Positions 43,901 through 58,003 of a DNA stretch of 64,000 bases are shown piece by piece (position 1 is the first letter of the stretch; each line of letters begins with the position of its first letter). Source of the stretch: Acheta domesticus (taxonomy: Eukaryota; Arthropoda; Insecta; Orthoptera; Gryllidae); NCBI GenBank assembly GCA_031308135.1, contig JAHLJT010004567.1, positions 31,717,602 through 31,781,601 on the forward strand, written 5' to 3'. Under the pieces are notes generated by a model that searched no databases, had not been told where the DNA came from, and saw only the letters and a program-made list of their open reading frames with translations. The position numbers were made by a program, and so were the translations under genes.

Positions 43901-45080
43901 TAACGTCACGCGCATTTTCAATTTAGCTCTCATTGTGACATGCGTGCGGCAACGACGCAATCTTTCCACGCCATTTATGAGGGAAAGAGTAATTGATTCT
44001 TTGCTCTACAAAATAATGTCAAGTACGCGCGCGGGGAGTACAGTTGCGAAGACGAAAGATATATTATTAGAACGTTTTCGTTACATGTAAAATTACACGT
44101 GCTTTTACCAAACTATTATAAGCCGATTATAAAGACGTTTCAATTTAGTAGAATAATTTTTTGTTGTTATTGTGCATCATAGATATTTTTATTCATTAGG
44201 AATACACTAACCATTATTTATTTTGTTATTCTGAGAAAAGGACATTCTGACTGACTGCAAAGATGGTTTTGATCCCTAGTTTATAATGTCCATCTATGTT
44301 TTAAGAGGCAATTAATGTACATTTCCTAAAAGTATTGTCCATTTGATCATTAAAATAAAACATACAGGTTTGTTGAATAAATTAATATTTTTACGAAGAA
44401 TTATTACCTCTGAACGTTGTTAATATTATTGTATGTAAATATGTAAAAATTTTGTTAGTTGTAAGTGTTTGTAATTAAGTTTTTGTTTTTTTAAGTAACT
44501 GTATTCTTATTGATTGGCGTATTGTGCATTATTTCCATATTGTATCCTGGCGTTAATGAGATTAAAGCCAATAAATAATTACTTACTTGCTTTATTTCTC
44601 TAATGAAATACTAAAGCACATGGTATTCTTTGTAATACAATGATTGCATTTATAATAAAGTGAGGTTTAACATTGATAATATAGCAAGAATCTGCGTAAT
44701 AATCTTGAGAACATGTCGTAGTTATCGGAAATATGGGTTACGACGCCGAATATTATTGTTTACAATACAAGCGCGTTATTCCTAGTACTGATCATCTTGT
44801 CTATTACACTTTTTTATCAATGTCGGAATTTGTTAGGATTATTTAATGCTTAACTTTTATTGTTTGTGTATTTTTCAAAGTTAATTTGGCTACACTATCC
44901 TCAGAAATCATCATTGGAAGTATATTAAAATTATATTCCCCACATATTGCTTTTGTACAGAGTAAATAAACTTAAGACTAAAAGCACGACACAAGAGCGT
45001 ACTTTTTATCACCTCAACTAGCTTTTTTTCACGAAAAGTGTCGAAACATGTAATTGAAGTAACCGGAAACTTGGCACTTG
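40933..45080. other. copy B right flank, no gene recognised
   Basis: AT-rich DNA with one region of moderate GC at 41780-42360 whose short frames show no domain. AGCCAATAAATAATTAC at about 44567 looks like a polyadenylation or LINE/SINE 3' end, but no coding sequence leads to it. Only the part up to 41384 is seen again, in copy C. Confidence 0.4.
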
Positions 45081-45282
45081 TGACACTGGGTATCGCTGCA
45101 CGGCAGTTGGCCGCCTCGCAACACCAAACTTCCCCGGCCCATCTCCGCACAAGTCCACAGCGCAATCCATCAACCCTCACGTTCCGCCACCCGCCAACCC
45201 CTTCGCCCTGACATTTCCGCACCTCACGCCTCCTCACCCCCTCCCTCCGCCTGCATTGGACCTTCGCCACTCCCTCGCTCCC
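45081..45282. other. C-rich segment at contig end
   Basis: Turns C-rich on the + strand (CCACCCGCCAACCCC, CCTCACCCCCTCCC) and runs into the gap. The contig probably broke inside a GC-rich repeat. Confidence 0.5.
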
Positions 45283-46282
45283 NNNNNNNNNNNNNNNNNN
45301 NNNNNNNNNNNNNNNNNNNNNNNNNNNNNNNNNNNNNNNNNNNNNNNNNNNNNNNNNNNNNNNNNNNNNNNNNNNNNNNNNNNNNNNNNNNNNNNNNNNN
45401 NNNNNNNNNNNNNNNNNNNNNNNNNNNNNNNNNNNNNNNNNNNNNNNNNNNNNNNNNNNNNNNNNNNNNNNNNNNNNNNNNNNNNNNNNNNNNNNNNNNN
45501 NNNNNNNNNNNNNNNNNNNNNNNNNNNNNNNNNNNNNNNNNNNNNNNNNNNNNNNNNNNNNNNNNNNNNNNNNNNNNNNNNNNNNNNNNNNNNNNNNNNN
45601 NNNNNNNNNNNNNNNNNNNNNNNNNNNNNNNNNNNNNNNNNNNNNNNNNNNNNNNNNNNNNNNNNNNNNNNNNNNNNNNNNNNNNNNNNNNNNNNNNNNN
45701 NNNNNNNNNNNNNNNNNNNNNNNNNNNNNNNNNNNNNNNNNNNNNNNNNNNNNNNNNNNNNNNNNNNNNNNNNNNNNNNNNNNNNNNNNNNNNNNNNNNN
45801 NNNNNNNNNNNNNNNNNNNNNNNNNNNNNNNNNNNNNNNNNNNNNNNNNNNNNNNNNNNNNNNNNNNNNNNNNNNNNNNNNNNNNNNNNNNNNNNNNNNN
45901 NNNNNNNNNNNNNNNNNNNNNNNNNNNNNNNNNNNNNNNNNNNNNNNNNNNNNNNNNNNNNNNNNNNNNNNNNNNNNNNNNNNNNNNNNNNNNNNNNNNN
46001 NNNNNNNNNNNNNNNNNNNNNNNNNNNNNNNNNNNNNNNNNNNNNNNNNNNNNNNNNNNNNNNNNNNNNNNNNNNNNNNNNNNNNNNNNNNNNNNNNNNN
46101 NNNNNNNNNNNNNNNNNNNNNNNNNNNNNNNNNNNNNNNNNNNNNNNNNNNNNNNNNNNNNNNNNNNNNNNNNNNNNNNNNNNNNNNNNNNNNNNNNNNN
46201 NNNNNNNNNNNNNNNNNNNNNNNNNNNNNNNNNNNNNNNNNNNNNNNNNNNNNNNNNNNNNNNNNNNNNNNNNNNNNNNNNN
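45283..46282. other. assembly gap, exactly 1000 N
   Basis: A second 1000-N join. The sequence after it restarts at a base equivalent to 14204 in copy A, so contig order rather than true sequence is shown here. Confidence 0.98.
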
Positions 46283-49200
46283 TGCACTACCGTTTTTTTT
46301 TCTCAGTCACTTACCGTCAAATTAGTCGGATTTCAGCTATTTAAATACTTCAAAATACTATTTGTCGAAATTATGAAATTTAAATGTGGATTTCAGTCAT
46401 TTTACTGATATAAAACTCAAAGTTATTCCAATAAATAAAGTTGAACGTTAATTGAATGGCATTACGAATTCAAAATTTCCTTTGATAGATCTCTCAAACA
46501 CCATTAAATGAATCGCTATCCTAATGTCATATGTATAATGCTTGTAAGAATTGTAGGTCTTTGAAGAACAATAACTTTATATTTGCTTTGTGCAAACCGA
46601 TTGAAACTGCAGGTATTCCATTCTGCGAAAGCAGTCTAGGAAAGACAGTATTAAGTTCCAAAGCTGAATGTCAAAAGCCAACGGCCGAACGACAATCGTC
46701 TACAAGAAATGGCGTATATTCCTGAATGAGATTTTGAATACCCACTTATAAATTTCCCAGTCTTCTCTTCCCTACATATATTGCGAGTTGAGTCTCGCAA
46801 CCCTACAGAACTAAGTAAAGTAATAAGTATGCATCAAGAAAGTAAAATTTACACAAAAAGATATAATTTTTGTTGTGTCATGTATTCGCTACCGTCGGTA
46901 CCACTGCCCGCCGTCATCTATCAAAGTTATCCCATACTACACTTACTGCGAGGTTCCCTCGCAATTTGTGGAAGAACAGCGCTCTGAAATGACCGTCACA
47001 GCAGCAGCTCCAAGCGCATCCTTTGTCTCCACCGCACCATTCTACTATATTCCTCTCCCTCACCCCCCGCGCAGAATCTCTAACATCACCATCACCATCA
47101 CCGCCCCTTCCTTCGCTCGTGTCCGCGGGCCGCAACACATGCTTGGTCTCATTACAACGCTTCGCGAGCTATTCTGAGCAAGGGTCCATGTGTGTTCATG
47201 TGAATGTGCTCGTGTATTTGTGTTTCCACGTGGCTGCGCCTGAGGCGAATGCCAAAGGGGTCAGTGTCGCTCCTACGGCGGTACAAACGAACATGTGCAG
47301 AACGTTATCTAAATTATATTGGGAGAATAACTATTTGAGGTGACAGCATGTTTCGGGATGGTAATGCAGCGTAATAAAATGGTCCTAAAAGGCGGCCTAG
47401 ATTATTGACCTATTATGAATGTAGATGAATTACTTTAATTAGTATATACTTTTTTTCGTAATTAAATTATGTATCTATCTTGAATTATAAATTAGGAATA
47501 CCACGAGAGTATTATCGCCTTGCTGTCGTGAATATAAGACTGGGAACCAACTGAAAACTATTATATATTTATCTTGATTTCTTCTCATTTGTAAAAGAAT
47601 ATTCCAGCAACATCTAAATTTACTTCAGAGTCGTAAAATACCAAGTTCCAATTCGACTATTACCAAGTCTTTCAATTTAAAATGAAGTGATTACTAAAAA
47701 AAGTAATTTGGTAGCCACGACATGGAATGAAAATATTTCCTATTAATTTTAATCCCAAGTGGATGAAGAATTAACGGAGAAGCAACTTCTCCTATGATAC
47801 CTAAATGTTGCACATTTGGTTGTCACTGCATTAGGAGTAACGAGACAAGAAAAGCTCAACGTGTCCGCCCTTCCAGAGCTTGTAGACGGAGTTCCCCATG
47901 CATGGATCATTACACAATTCGTGTGAACGCGGCTATCGACCGACATGTAATGACCCACAGCCTGCATTCGCAGGCTCTCCTCCGAAGCGGTAATGCCTCG
48001 CAGCCGCGCATGGGGGTCATCAATTCGACGCGGGGGTAGGAAACGCTCGCACAATTGTTCACACGTCCGACAAGCACGTACCACATGCGAATAAAATATT
48101 TGTCATGTTTCTGTAATAACACAATTTAAAATTGGCGATATTAAATTCAAAAAGTTCGTAATTACGTGTTTGTTATCATTGGAATTCCTATATATCGCAA
48201 ATGTTGAATGTTTGAGGTTGAACTTTGTTATGACATCATACATTCGCAGTATATGTAATTATATTAATGTTCTTGTTACTATGAAATGTTGAATAATACT
48301 TTTCTTCTGACACATTATTTTGTTGTGTAGTGAATGAAACTAATAATTTTTTTTCACTCTTCATGCAGATGAAGGAAAACTTTTAAAACAAATATCGTTT
48401 CTTATTTTGTATATGAAACCAAGTAAATTAAATTTTTAATTAATTTGTTTATCTTCAAATCTGTACATCTCACGCACATCAGTTTATTCCCATAACATGT
48501 ACTATAAATGCTTAATGTTGTCGGTGCCGTTCTATAGGAATAATTTGTACTTATCGTTCCCGTTGTACCAAGCATTAACAACTAAAGGAGGGATCTTTTG
48601 TTCTGGACAAGTACATTCCCTGAAAGAGATAGTATGGGGAAAATGAAATGAAATTATATTCTACTCACAATTTACTATCAGACTTGCGTTGAGTCACTTA
48701 CTGTATTCTCAGCGGAGAAAAACATGATCTTAATCATCATCGTCCAATTAAACTAATAAACGATGAGATCTCGTAAACTCACGTTCTCGGGAAATGTTCC
48801 ATTGCCGTTTTAATCCTAATTGGCCATGGGCAACTAAAAGTACGCCAGCAATTCTCCGTAAGTCCTTTTCATCAGTTCGATCATCTTTGGTCTCTTCATT
48901 TCACGTGAAATACCAAGTGCGGCAGCACAGCCTCTTTTCTTTCAATTAGACAATTCAATAGTTGAATTTCAATATTTAAAATTATATTTATTATACTACT
49001 TATAGTTATTATATTAAAGTATATTTATTATATTTATTACATTTATTGCAGTGATTATATTTATCATAGTTTAATTTATTATATTTATACAAAGTTGTGA
49101 AAGATTATATTTCACATTTATAAATGTAAAAATTTAAACTATAACTTTCTATTAATAATTAAGAAATTATAAATTAATATTACAAAAGAGTGTGGGCTGT

Positions 49201-49819
49201 TAAAAGTTGTGTCCTCTTTTCTGACGAGACAGGTAATTATTAATTCAATTTCTTCCTAATTTAGCTGGCATTGATCAAAGATTCTTAAGAAAATTTATCG
49301 AATTCCAACTCGTTATGTTTTACTTGTCAAGGCTCCTACTGAAAGCATCTTTTTGTAAATTCAAATCTACCCTAGCCGCGTCGTCGTCCTGGCCGGATGG
49401 TTGTGTGGCATCTCAGGCTTTTTTATAGGCTTAAAAAATTGCCCGTTTACGTTTTCGTGTCAACATTTGATCCATAATGTTAACGTATTTTTCATTATCT
49501 ATTTTAGGCGCCCCCTGTAGTGTTTTCTTTTGTAAGTAATGTTTTTTAAAATTATTTTAAATAGTTAATTTTGTTGCACAATGTTGAAAAAATTGCACAC
49601 TTTCTTCTTTTTTACTGGTTTTTCCCCGGACGCTTAAGGCAAACGCTGGGGCGTTATTTTCACATTTGTGAGCCTAGGAGCATGACATACATTGTGTATT
49701 GCATTGTTACTAAATGTATCTTTGAAAGTTCATGTTTTTCAATTTTTTGTCTGTGAATTTTTGTATTACGTGGAAGAGCGAGCCTGATACCCTGAGTCTT
49801 GCTACATTAATGAAGACAA

Positions 49820-49820
<1 letters not shown>

Positions 49821-49852
<32 letters not shown>

Positions 49853-49876
49853 CTATTATTATTATTATTATTATTA
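49821..49876. repeat. (ATT)n microsatellite (copy C)
   Basis: Counterpart of 17736-17798 with a different length and a different interruption (CT inserted between ATT blocks). Confidence 0.9.
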
Positions 49877-50690
49877 GCGACGCAACGGACTTAGTGCGAT
49901 AATCACTAATCCAGTTGCAACGTAGTTCCTTACCGCGAAACCCACTATGTAAGTACCAATGGATTCACCAGATACATAGACTGACGTAAACGCTGCTTAG
50001 GCTACCACCACCTTACACATTTCTTGTTCTACCAGGGGGATTGCTCCCCAGGATGGGCATCTAAGCTCTTTGGCTTTTATCCGTACTCCCATCTGGCGTA
50101 CAAGTACACACAAATACATCGGGCTGGCACCCAGATAGGCCGGAACACAACACTCCACCGGGGCCTCCCCACCAATTAAGCCCGGGTAGGGCCATTCTGC
50201 CAGCTCAGAGCTAGTTTGGGCTAGCACCGGAATCTAATTAAGCGCCACGCACCATACGCCGCTGGGACGAATCCCTACTCAATTGCCCAAGAGTATTGGG
50301 CTCTACCACGAGGAAGCCGAGTGCCCACCTGGGGGTACCCAAACTGGGGATCGAGTGGCACGGGGCCACAAACTCATCTCCTCTCTGCATCCACCTTGAT
50401 GCTATCGACGTATGTATCGCCGGAACCTAGGCAACTTGACAGGGGTATTCATGCTCCCCGTCGAACTTTTATATGTGGGTTTAGGAGCAAGTCCTGCACC
50501 CGATCCTGCACAAATATCGGCGAGTAGGGGCCCAAATGGTGGGTCACCAGGCAAACCCGGCAACACGGGTCTTAGCACCAACTTGTCAGTCCAGCCACCT
50601 TGGCACTAGCGATGAGTACCGCCGGGAAAGTCGGGTCTTGCTTCCCTCTGCCCCAGCCCCTGCGGGGACATCGACGGACGAACAGATAGA
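49877..50690 (-). mobile_element. LINE-like tract with TAA-repeat tail (copy C)
   Basis: Counterpart of 17799-18610, nearly identical apart from one-base indels. Confidence 0.45.
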
Positions 50691-52423
50691 TGTTTTAAAA
50701 TATATCTTTTCGATATGAAGAACACTAGGTGTTTTCTGTCAAAAAGTGGGCAATTTTTCCTTCAGCATTACTATAATTTCTCTAATTGCGATCACGAGAA
50801 ACTCTAATTGCGGTCACCCTGTTAGAAATATGCGTTAAATTTACAGGGAATGCCTAACCTTTACATTTAGAAACAGAAATCATCCACAAGCATGCATAGA
50901 AGAAAATCAAGGTAAGGGAAGAGGAGGGGGAAGTTTAGAATTGCTTTGGGTGTTTTCATAAATGAGTGTAACGAATTGTACTCGCTTACTTGCAGATGAA
51001 AAAATTAAAATAAAAACATAATGTAAAAATATACAATCAATACAAGCATGTCACATCATTTCACATTACCTCACTATCATGACAGCGCATTTTCTCTTCT
51101 GAGAGAAAACCAACTTCTTAACTCTCTACATTTGCTGCAGTTTACACTCATCTTCATGACAATAAAATGAAAGTTGACGAATTCAATAACATTATTTCGT
51201 GATTTTACTATCAAAAAAGTGCAAACAATTTCTTGAATCGAGTTATTCCTAATGACTGTTCATCAGTAAATCATAATGCATAAACATGCACAGATGCGCC
51301 AACAGAATAAATGAGGCATGACATGAGGGCAATGCGTAAGTAAAGAAAAAGATTCGTATGAAAGCTTATACATCGTAAAATCTATGTGACGTTGATCCAC
51401 ATTTAAAGTAAAACGAATAGAAGGCAAAGGGCAATGTTGGTACACCGTATCGTTCGGAGTGCGGCGCTAGCTCTTGATACTGGACCGAAAGTCATTTTAA
51501 TAATCAAGTATCGATCACGTTACGTTCATGCATTTCGTAAGTTCAAAGGCAAATTCAAAGGTATTGTTTGTTGTAAGCATTAGGTTTTTGACTTTTGCAT
51601 TTTGTAGTAAAAGGTTCTTTGCGTCTGACAGTTCGGTAATTGCAGATTCGCTAAGAATTCCAGTGTAAAGAAAATGGCATTCAAGAAGACAAACAATCTT
51701 CTCTCTACTATGTAGCGTGAAACAAATCTCTCTAAAATGCAGTAGGAGAAAAGATTCTGATACAAAGTTTCTTCTGCTTGAAGCAAGTCATTTTTAAAAA
51801 CACATCTTTGCACCTTCGTGTTTTTATCTCGGAGTTCTGTATTAATGTGCCTATCATTGTTTCCGTAGTTTTATATAAACCTCTTTTCATTTGGCTTTAT
51901 CTAAAAGTTTCTTCTGTATTTCATTCAACTGCTCTTGACGTACAATTACTTTTCAGACTTCTATGTCTTGTGGCTAAATTTTTCTCTAGACAACCTAAAA
52001 TCCTTACATTCATTTTTAATATAGACAAGTGTTCTTGCAAATCAGCTGTTGCTAAAACAGAGACTTCGTGTGAAACATTTCCTGTATTCGAAACTTATTT
52101 AAAATTGGATTCTGAGACATTTTCTAGAAACTTTGCATGGTCTCAATTTTTCAGATACCTTTCAGGTTCAAAATATGAGGAAACTGATTTTAAGTTTTCT
52201 TTTATTCTTAGGTATCAACTTTCTTACTTTCAATGATTAATTTGTCATATTTAATTATATCCAGAAAAGTGAGCATCACACGTAACAGATTATTATCTAT
52301 GTTCTTTATATCTTCCATGAACTCCTCTCTAGCTCTATTTGTAAATATATTTTCTAGTCCTTGGGAGGTGTAAAAAAACCTCTCTTCGCAATAAAAACGT
52401 GGGTTTCTGCACCAAAAGTCAAT

Positions 52424-52593
52424 AGATTCTTGGCTGTTCAAGAGACTCGCGTCCGAGGGCACCGTTGCCAACGTTTTGGCGATCATACTGCAATCTTCCT
52501 CCGCATTTCGCCCTGCGGAAAGTCGCAGTATGAAGGCAGAAACGTTGACAATTTTGCTTGGGACGTGGTGTCCCCCTAACAGCCAAGAAATCT
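52424..52593. repeat. three-tier hairpin (copy C)
   Basis: Counterpart of 20343-20513; stems and loop are preserved. Confidence 0.55.
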
Positions 52594-53458
52594 CCTCTCC
52601 TTAAAATATTTGTTATCAGATCTACACCTTGGCGAAAACAACACCGCATCTTTAATCGTAAACTTTCTATGTGACACGCTAATATGAATTCATATTCACA
52701 ATTACTTTGAAACAAAATTGTTGAATGTATAAATTGATCTTAACCTACAACTCAAAGCGAAATATTTCTTCTAAAATACATTCAATGCTGAAATATAGCG
52801 CTTATTTGGTTGTTCATATTACTTATCATTCGTAACTGAGGGAATAATCAACAAAATACCCCTGGAATAGGGTTGTACACTCTATTCCTTCGTAACACAT
52901 TCGACACCAGAGCAGAAGAGAGGATTCAGAACGTTCGCGGCGTGTCTATCGGTGCATCGTTTCTTTAGCTGCGCTGAATGAATGTAAAAATAAGCGAAGT
53001 GGTCACACTTTATCTTCTATTCGCTTTGTTCAGATTGAATCAACAGTTAATGTAGTTGTCTTTTATTTGGCTGAATTAGTTTCACCGGTGCCGGAACCAT
53101 TTCTTTCGAGTCCGGCAGTATATGTTTGGGTTTTGTTCCCACTCTACAAAAAGAAAAGGAAGAAAGAAAGGATAATATTAGTGAGTGATATTCTGTATTA
53201 TTAAATTTAACTGTCATTGTGAATTCACGACCATGATGTAATGAGGCAGGTAGTTCACGGGATTTGGTCGTAATAGAAAGAATTAAACAATTAGTTCGAC
53301 GACTTTTCGGAATATTTTAATTCCATTCTCAGGGTCATTGTACAAAAAAACAATCAGACATAAAGACACCGTCAGTATGAACATACAATACATAATATGA
53401 TATGTAAAAATGATTGTAATATTTCCATAATTATTTAGTAAGGTGTGTACATTTTCAG

Positions 53459-53684
53459 TCTCTCAGCAACCATTACATCCAGATTCCAACCCAACTCCAC
53501 ACGGAGTAGTGCAGCTCAGGAGACCATCCCGAGCCATATCTGACTTAGGTCAAGGCAGCAAAGTGAATGAATGGGAACTCTACGAGAATTTTATGAGAAT
53601 TAAATATAATACTATTAATGAAAGAATAACGGTTTTGGTTTTACTATTTTTCAATTTTTTGGTGGTTGCGGTTACGATTTCAAT
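53459..53684 (+). CDS. probable internal exon, membrane protein (copy C, intact)
   Basis: An exon of 226 bp between ATTTTCAG and GTAAAG, open in one frame. Encoded features in order: SQQPLHPDSNPTPHGVVQLR, a basic RRPSRAISDL (possible kinase site RRPS), KVNEWELYENFMRIKYNTI, and a hydrophobic run ITVLVLLFFNFLVVAVTI of about 18 residues that would span a membrane. Codon use is balanced, unlike the chance frames nearby. The family is not recognised. The next gene signals on this strand are the CpG island 3.3 kb downstream; whether they belong to one gene is unknown. Confidence 0.5.
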
Positions 53685-56600
53685 GTAAAGCCATGTATCT
53701 TCATTAAGGTGGTGTTTATATTAAGACTGGCATATCGGGGTTTTGAAAACACTTCTTTGATGAGATATTAACCGTCCATCTACTTGGTCACGTGTACGGA
53801 AAAGCAAAACCAGTTTATTTGCTTTGCCAGGTCACATCGCTCGCTGAGAGTTTATGCTCATAACAATACATGATGTTTGACTTGTGTACTTGTAACCTGT
53901 GCACCGCACCGCGCCGCTTCGAGTTTTGAATGTTTTTACCCCTAGAAAACAATTTTTAGAAATATTATGGTGATCACTCACAATGATTAGATATATTTCA
54001 GGTGATATCACTTTTTCTTCGAAACTTAACAAACAAAACTATTCTATTTCAAAAATATTCAAATAGTGATTAAACAAAACTGAGATATTAATATTCTCGA
54101 GACTCACTGGCTGATGTGGGATTTAGTTTAAAAGTATTATAGATAGAGAATGATTGCCTGAGTCATTTATTAATTGGCTATGCTTGGTTATTGTTTTTAA
54201 AGACAATCAATTTCATAAAAATATACTTGGTTTATTTCACTTCCTGACGCGTTTTTGAGATTCAATTAACCACGTTTTCAAGGAAACTTGTTTTTCCTGA
54301 ATTTATGCACAATTATTTTGAACAAATATCTGAAGCTATTATGTTAAGTCAGAATCGTTTGAGTACATTGTACGTTGACCGTCAGGTCTTCTTGTAGAAT
54401 AAAACAAATACATTTTACGTACTTGATTTTCTTTAAAAAATAGGAACTAAAGCCATATGATAGTTTACAATCATCGGATATCCATAAAAGATTATCAAAT
54501 ACATCTGTACTGCCTGTAAGTTTTCCATTTCAAATAAATATTGCACAATCCATTGAAAATGAACTAGAATGTGCAATTGACTAACGTCAAAGCAGAAACA
54601 TTTCTGGTCGATCCTCTATTCACCCTCAAACAAACAGTCAAACCTCAGGTGGAATGTTCAGTTACGGAAAAGAATTCAATATAAAACTGAGTTTATTATG
54701 TTTCGCATTTAGAATTCTTTCGAATCCACTCAGCCTTAGTAGAGCTCGTAGCGAATATTTTTCAATTTACAACCCCGCCTGAGACATTCAAATGCTCAGC
54801 GCTAGTGATGCAAATAGTTTCTACTCGTGGCCTGCAGCAGTAAAAAAGCTGATGAACAAACTACACAAAATGAATTTTCCGAGTTGGTGTTCCATAAATC
54901 AACACATAAATAACAAATGCTTAATGGCGGGCGGCCTCTTCCTTGGAGCCTTGCTGTCGCATGACTTTTAGCTGTGTCATCAGCAGTGACGCATTGGATA
55001 TGATAATTCATTCGGAAGATGCAGTATGATATTAGATGGAATAACAGAATTAAATATTTGCATTTTTTAGTCAAAATTGAAACTGTTTCATTGTTTTTTT
55101 TTCGAGTTTCTGTGTATATAACAAATCGGAGACATATTTCACATGGCAGAACGCTGCAGACTCTTCTTTCAGTTTCTGCGCACATTGAAAATTAGTAATA
55201 TAGATTATACGGGAGAGAAAATGTCTTACCATCAAATTCTTCCCAAAACGCTTTTTTGTACCGTTATTCATCTTAGAGAAGTAAAAGAGCCATAGTAGGA
55301 ATTCTGGACTTCAAGAAAAGTGCTTTGATTGAATATTTTACCCTTCATCGCATGCAGATTTACTTTTTATGTCTTTAAATAAATAAATTGAAAGTAATTT
55401 AATTCGCGTTTATGTAACATAATTTCCTTAATTCAGATATTACTGGTTAAACGTTATTTGACTCATTTTTGTTAAGCTGTAGAGTAATTTAGAAATATAA
55501 TACTTGAGTTATAGAGTAATTAAAAATCTTTACCATAGGAATAAAATTTATCTTCCTATGAGCTTCGAATTACTAAAGTTTAATTAGAACTTAATCTTTC
55601 ATTTACATGTTCGGAAACTTCCCAGAACAAAATAGTACAAAAGATGTGGAAGCCGCAATGACCTCTGCAATCCGGGACGAGGACTCTGCCAATGGAAATG
55701 GGCCAACAGGGACGGTAGACAATCTCTGCTGCTGGCCCACATCTGCGCTTCTCTCCTCCACTCCCATCGTATCTCCCACCAACCCCAGCTCTAAACATTC
55801 TGCCGCCGTGTCCGGGACGACGCTTCCCGGCGCCATCATTAATTTCAAAATTTTAACCATGTAAGCTTTTGACAAAAAGATAACACTATACAGTCCTACC
55901 CCCTATTACGCCCAAATACATAAGCCTCAAAATATCACGGGGTAAATTACAACTTTTTTTCACAAAAAATTGTTAAATGTTTGTTGTAAAATGATCACAT
56001 GCTTTATTGAATGCATTTAGCATGACTTAATAATATTTTTTTGAAATTTTAGTACGAAACCGTAACGGTAAGCAAAGAAAATTAAATACGTTTCGACGAC
56101 TCTCATGTGTCTTAGCGTCAAGAGAATGTTACAAATTGCTTTACAAATGCTTATTTTTAGACTATCAATTTCCCATCAGTAATCAATCACTAGTCTAGGA
56201 ATATCAGGGCGAATGCGATACAACTAGTGGTACTAAAACAGCACGTACTTTCTCGCCCGCGCTTCCACGCAAAATTATGCAAAAAGTACTCAAATTTTCG
56301 AAGTTCTACGTGACCTGAGTTCAAAAATCTCTCTTTAAAGAACAGATTTCATTAAGGGAAGAAATCTTTATATTTAATATTTTAGTTGTAGGAAGACGCC
56401 GAAAAATTTTTAATTTTTACAATTTTCGAAAAATTAGTTTTTAACGAAAATGAAACTTGCACCATTATATTAAACGTCTGTAACGCTATCCAACAACATA
56501 ATTTAATAAAAAAAGATGGGAACATTTTTTTGACAATTTTGAAAATGTCCCAGGGGCTTTATGTAAAGTACCCCCAAAATTAAAATATCGGTTTGAAATT

Positions 56601-57010
56601 TACGGGGCCGCGACATCAACCCGCTCAACTGGGGGATTTTAATTTTGGAGAAAATCGGCTGAAAGGTGTAGCCGAAAGGGTTACGGTTGTTCACATACGG
56701 ATGGATGGATGGATAGACATGTTTTGCCATTTTTAGATTTTTTGCTATCAAGGTCCCACAAAACACGGAATCTGGCTACACCATGTGTTAGAGAATTTTG
56801 TTCTAAATTTGGCAACTGGATTTATCAATTTTTTCGTTATCAGAGCCCTTTAATAAGAGTTTTTTTCTGCCAAAATTCGCCATTTTCGCATGACTTTCTG
56901 TGTACTGCGTAGGCGGTAGCGAGAAAGTAAAAAGCGGGACCCCGAAATGACCTGTGCAGCCCGAGGCGTAGGAGTCTTCCGTGAAAGTGTGCCATTGGGA
57001 GGGACGCCTG
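53685..57010. other. copy C: mostly AT-rich, no gene recognised
   Basis: Counterpart of 21608-24940. Confidence 0.4.
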
Positions 57011-57014
57011 GGGC

Positions 57015-57640
57015 GACGATGAATGAATCGGCCTGAGCCTCTCCTAGCCTCCCCCGCGCACACCCCCGCGTTTGTCTCCGCGCCACCCGCACCTGCGCGC
57101 CGCCGCGCCGCGCCGCGCGGACCGGCGGCGGCGGCGGCGGTGGCGGCGCGCGCGCTCGGAAAGGTGACGGCGCCTGCGCCCTGCGCGGCCGGGGCGGCGC
57201 CGGCGCCGGGGGCGGTGGGGGCGGCGTCGAGGGCGGCACTTGCGACGCCGCGCGCGCGCCCGCCACGCTCGCCGGGCTGCCGCCTCCACTGCCGCCCGCC
57301 CGCTCGCTCGCTCGCTCGTCCGCGCACTCGCTCGCGTCCGACGCCGACGCCGCAGCCGCCGTCCGTCGGTCGGGAAGGGCGCGCGAACGCCGACGTCGCA
57401 CTGCCCGTCGCGGTCGCCCGCGCCGCGTCACGCCGCACGCGGAGCGCGTGCTCTGTGGCTCTGGACGCGTCGGGATTGCTCTGTAGTCTGCGCGCGTGTT
57501 TCCGCGAACCACGTAAACCCGCCACGGGACGGTGCACGGACAGTGGACGTTTTCGCGAGTTCGTCGATGTGTGTGTGCGTGTGTTTCGTGTTTGAGTGCG
57601 GACTTTGGCAACTTTTGTTACCCACCGTGCAGTTTCCTAT
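57015..57640 (+). promoter_or_regulatory. CpG island, candidate promoter (copy C)
   Basis: Counterpart of 24945-25560, almost unchanged despite its extreme GC content. The short ORF begins about 240 bp after it. Confidence 0.5.
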
Positions 57641-57877
57641 TTGACTCCATTCAAGTTAAACGAGCTGACATTGTTTTCAAGACAGTTTGTCTCGAAAAAA
57701 AAAAGCGATAATTGTGTTTCTTTTGCTGTCAAGTTCAGTTGACTCGTGTAAATTGTGTGAAGTGCAGAAATTGGCGATGTGTAATTCCGGCGATCGATGT
57801 TGACGTGAGGATTGTGAGAGGACGTGAATACGGTTGAACCATTCGAGAAAAGCGCGGGGTAGGAGGAGGGCACGTGC

Positions 57878-58003
57878 ATGGCGAGGAAGTTCGCGGTGGT
57901 GCTGCGCGGAGTTCGCAAAGCCAGTCACAGAATTCGCGCGTGGTGGAAGTGCCTCAACGGTGCTCGAGACAAGGTGTTGCACACTCGGCTCTTGGAAGAC
58001 TGA
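57878..58003 (+). CDS. 41-codon small ORF (copy C)
   Basis: Encodes the same 41 residues as 25800-25925. Just after the stop, copy C has CCGGCGG inserted relative to A and B, outside the frame. Confidence 0.35.
   Translation: MARKFAVVLRGVRKASHRIRAWWKCLNGARDKVLHTRLLED

Noticed and set aside
44911..46344. Frames of 360-458 codons across the second gap
   Set aside because: As for the first gap, N bases create the apparent length.
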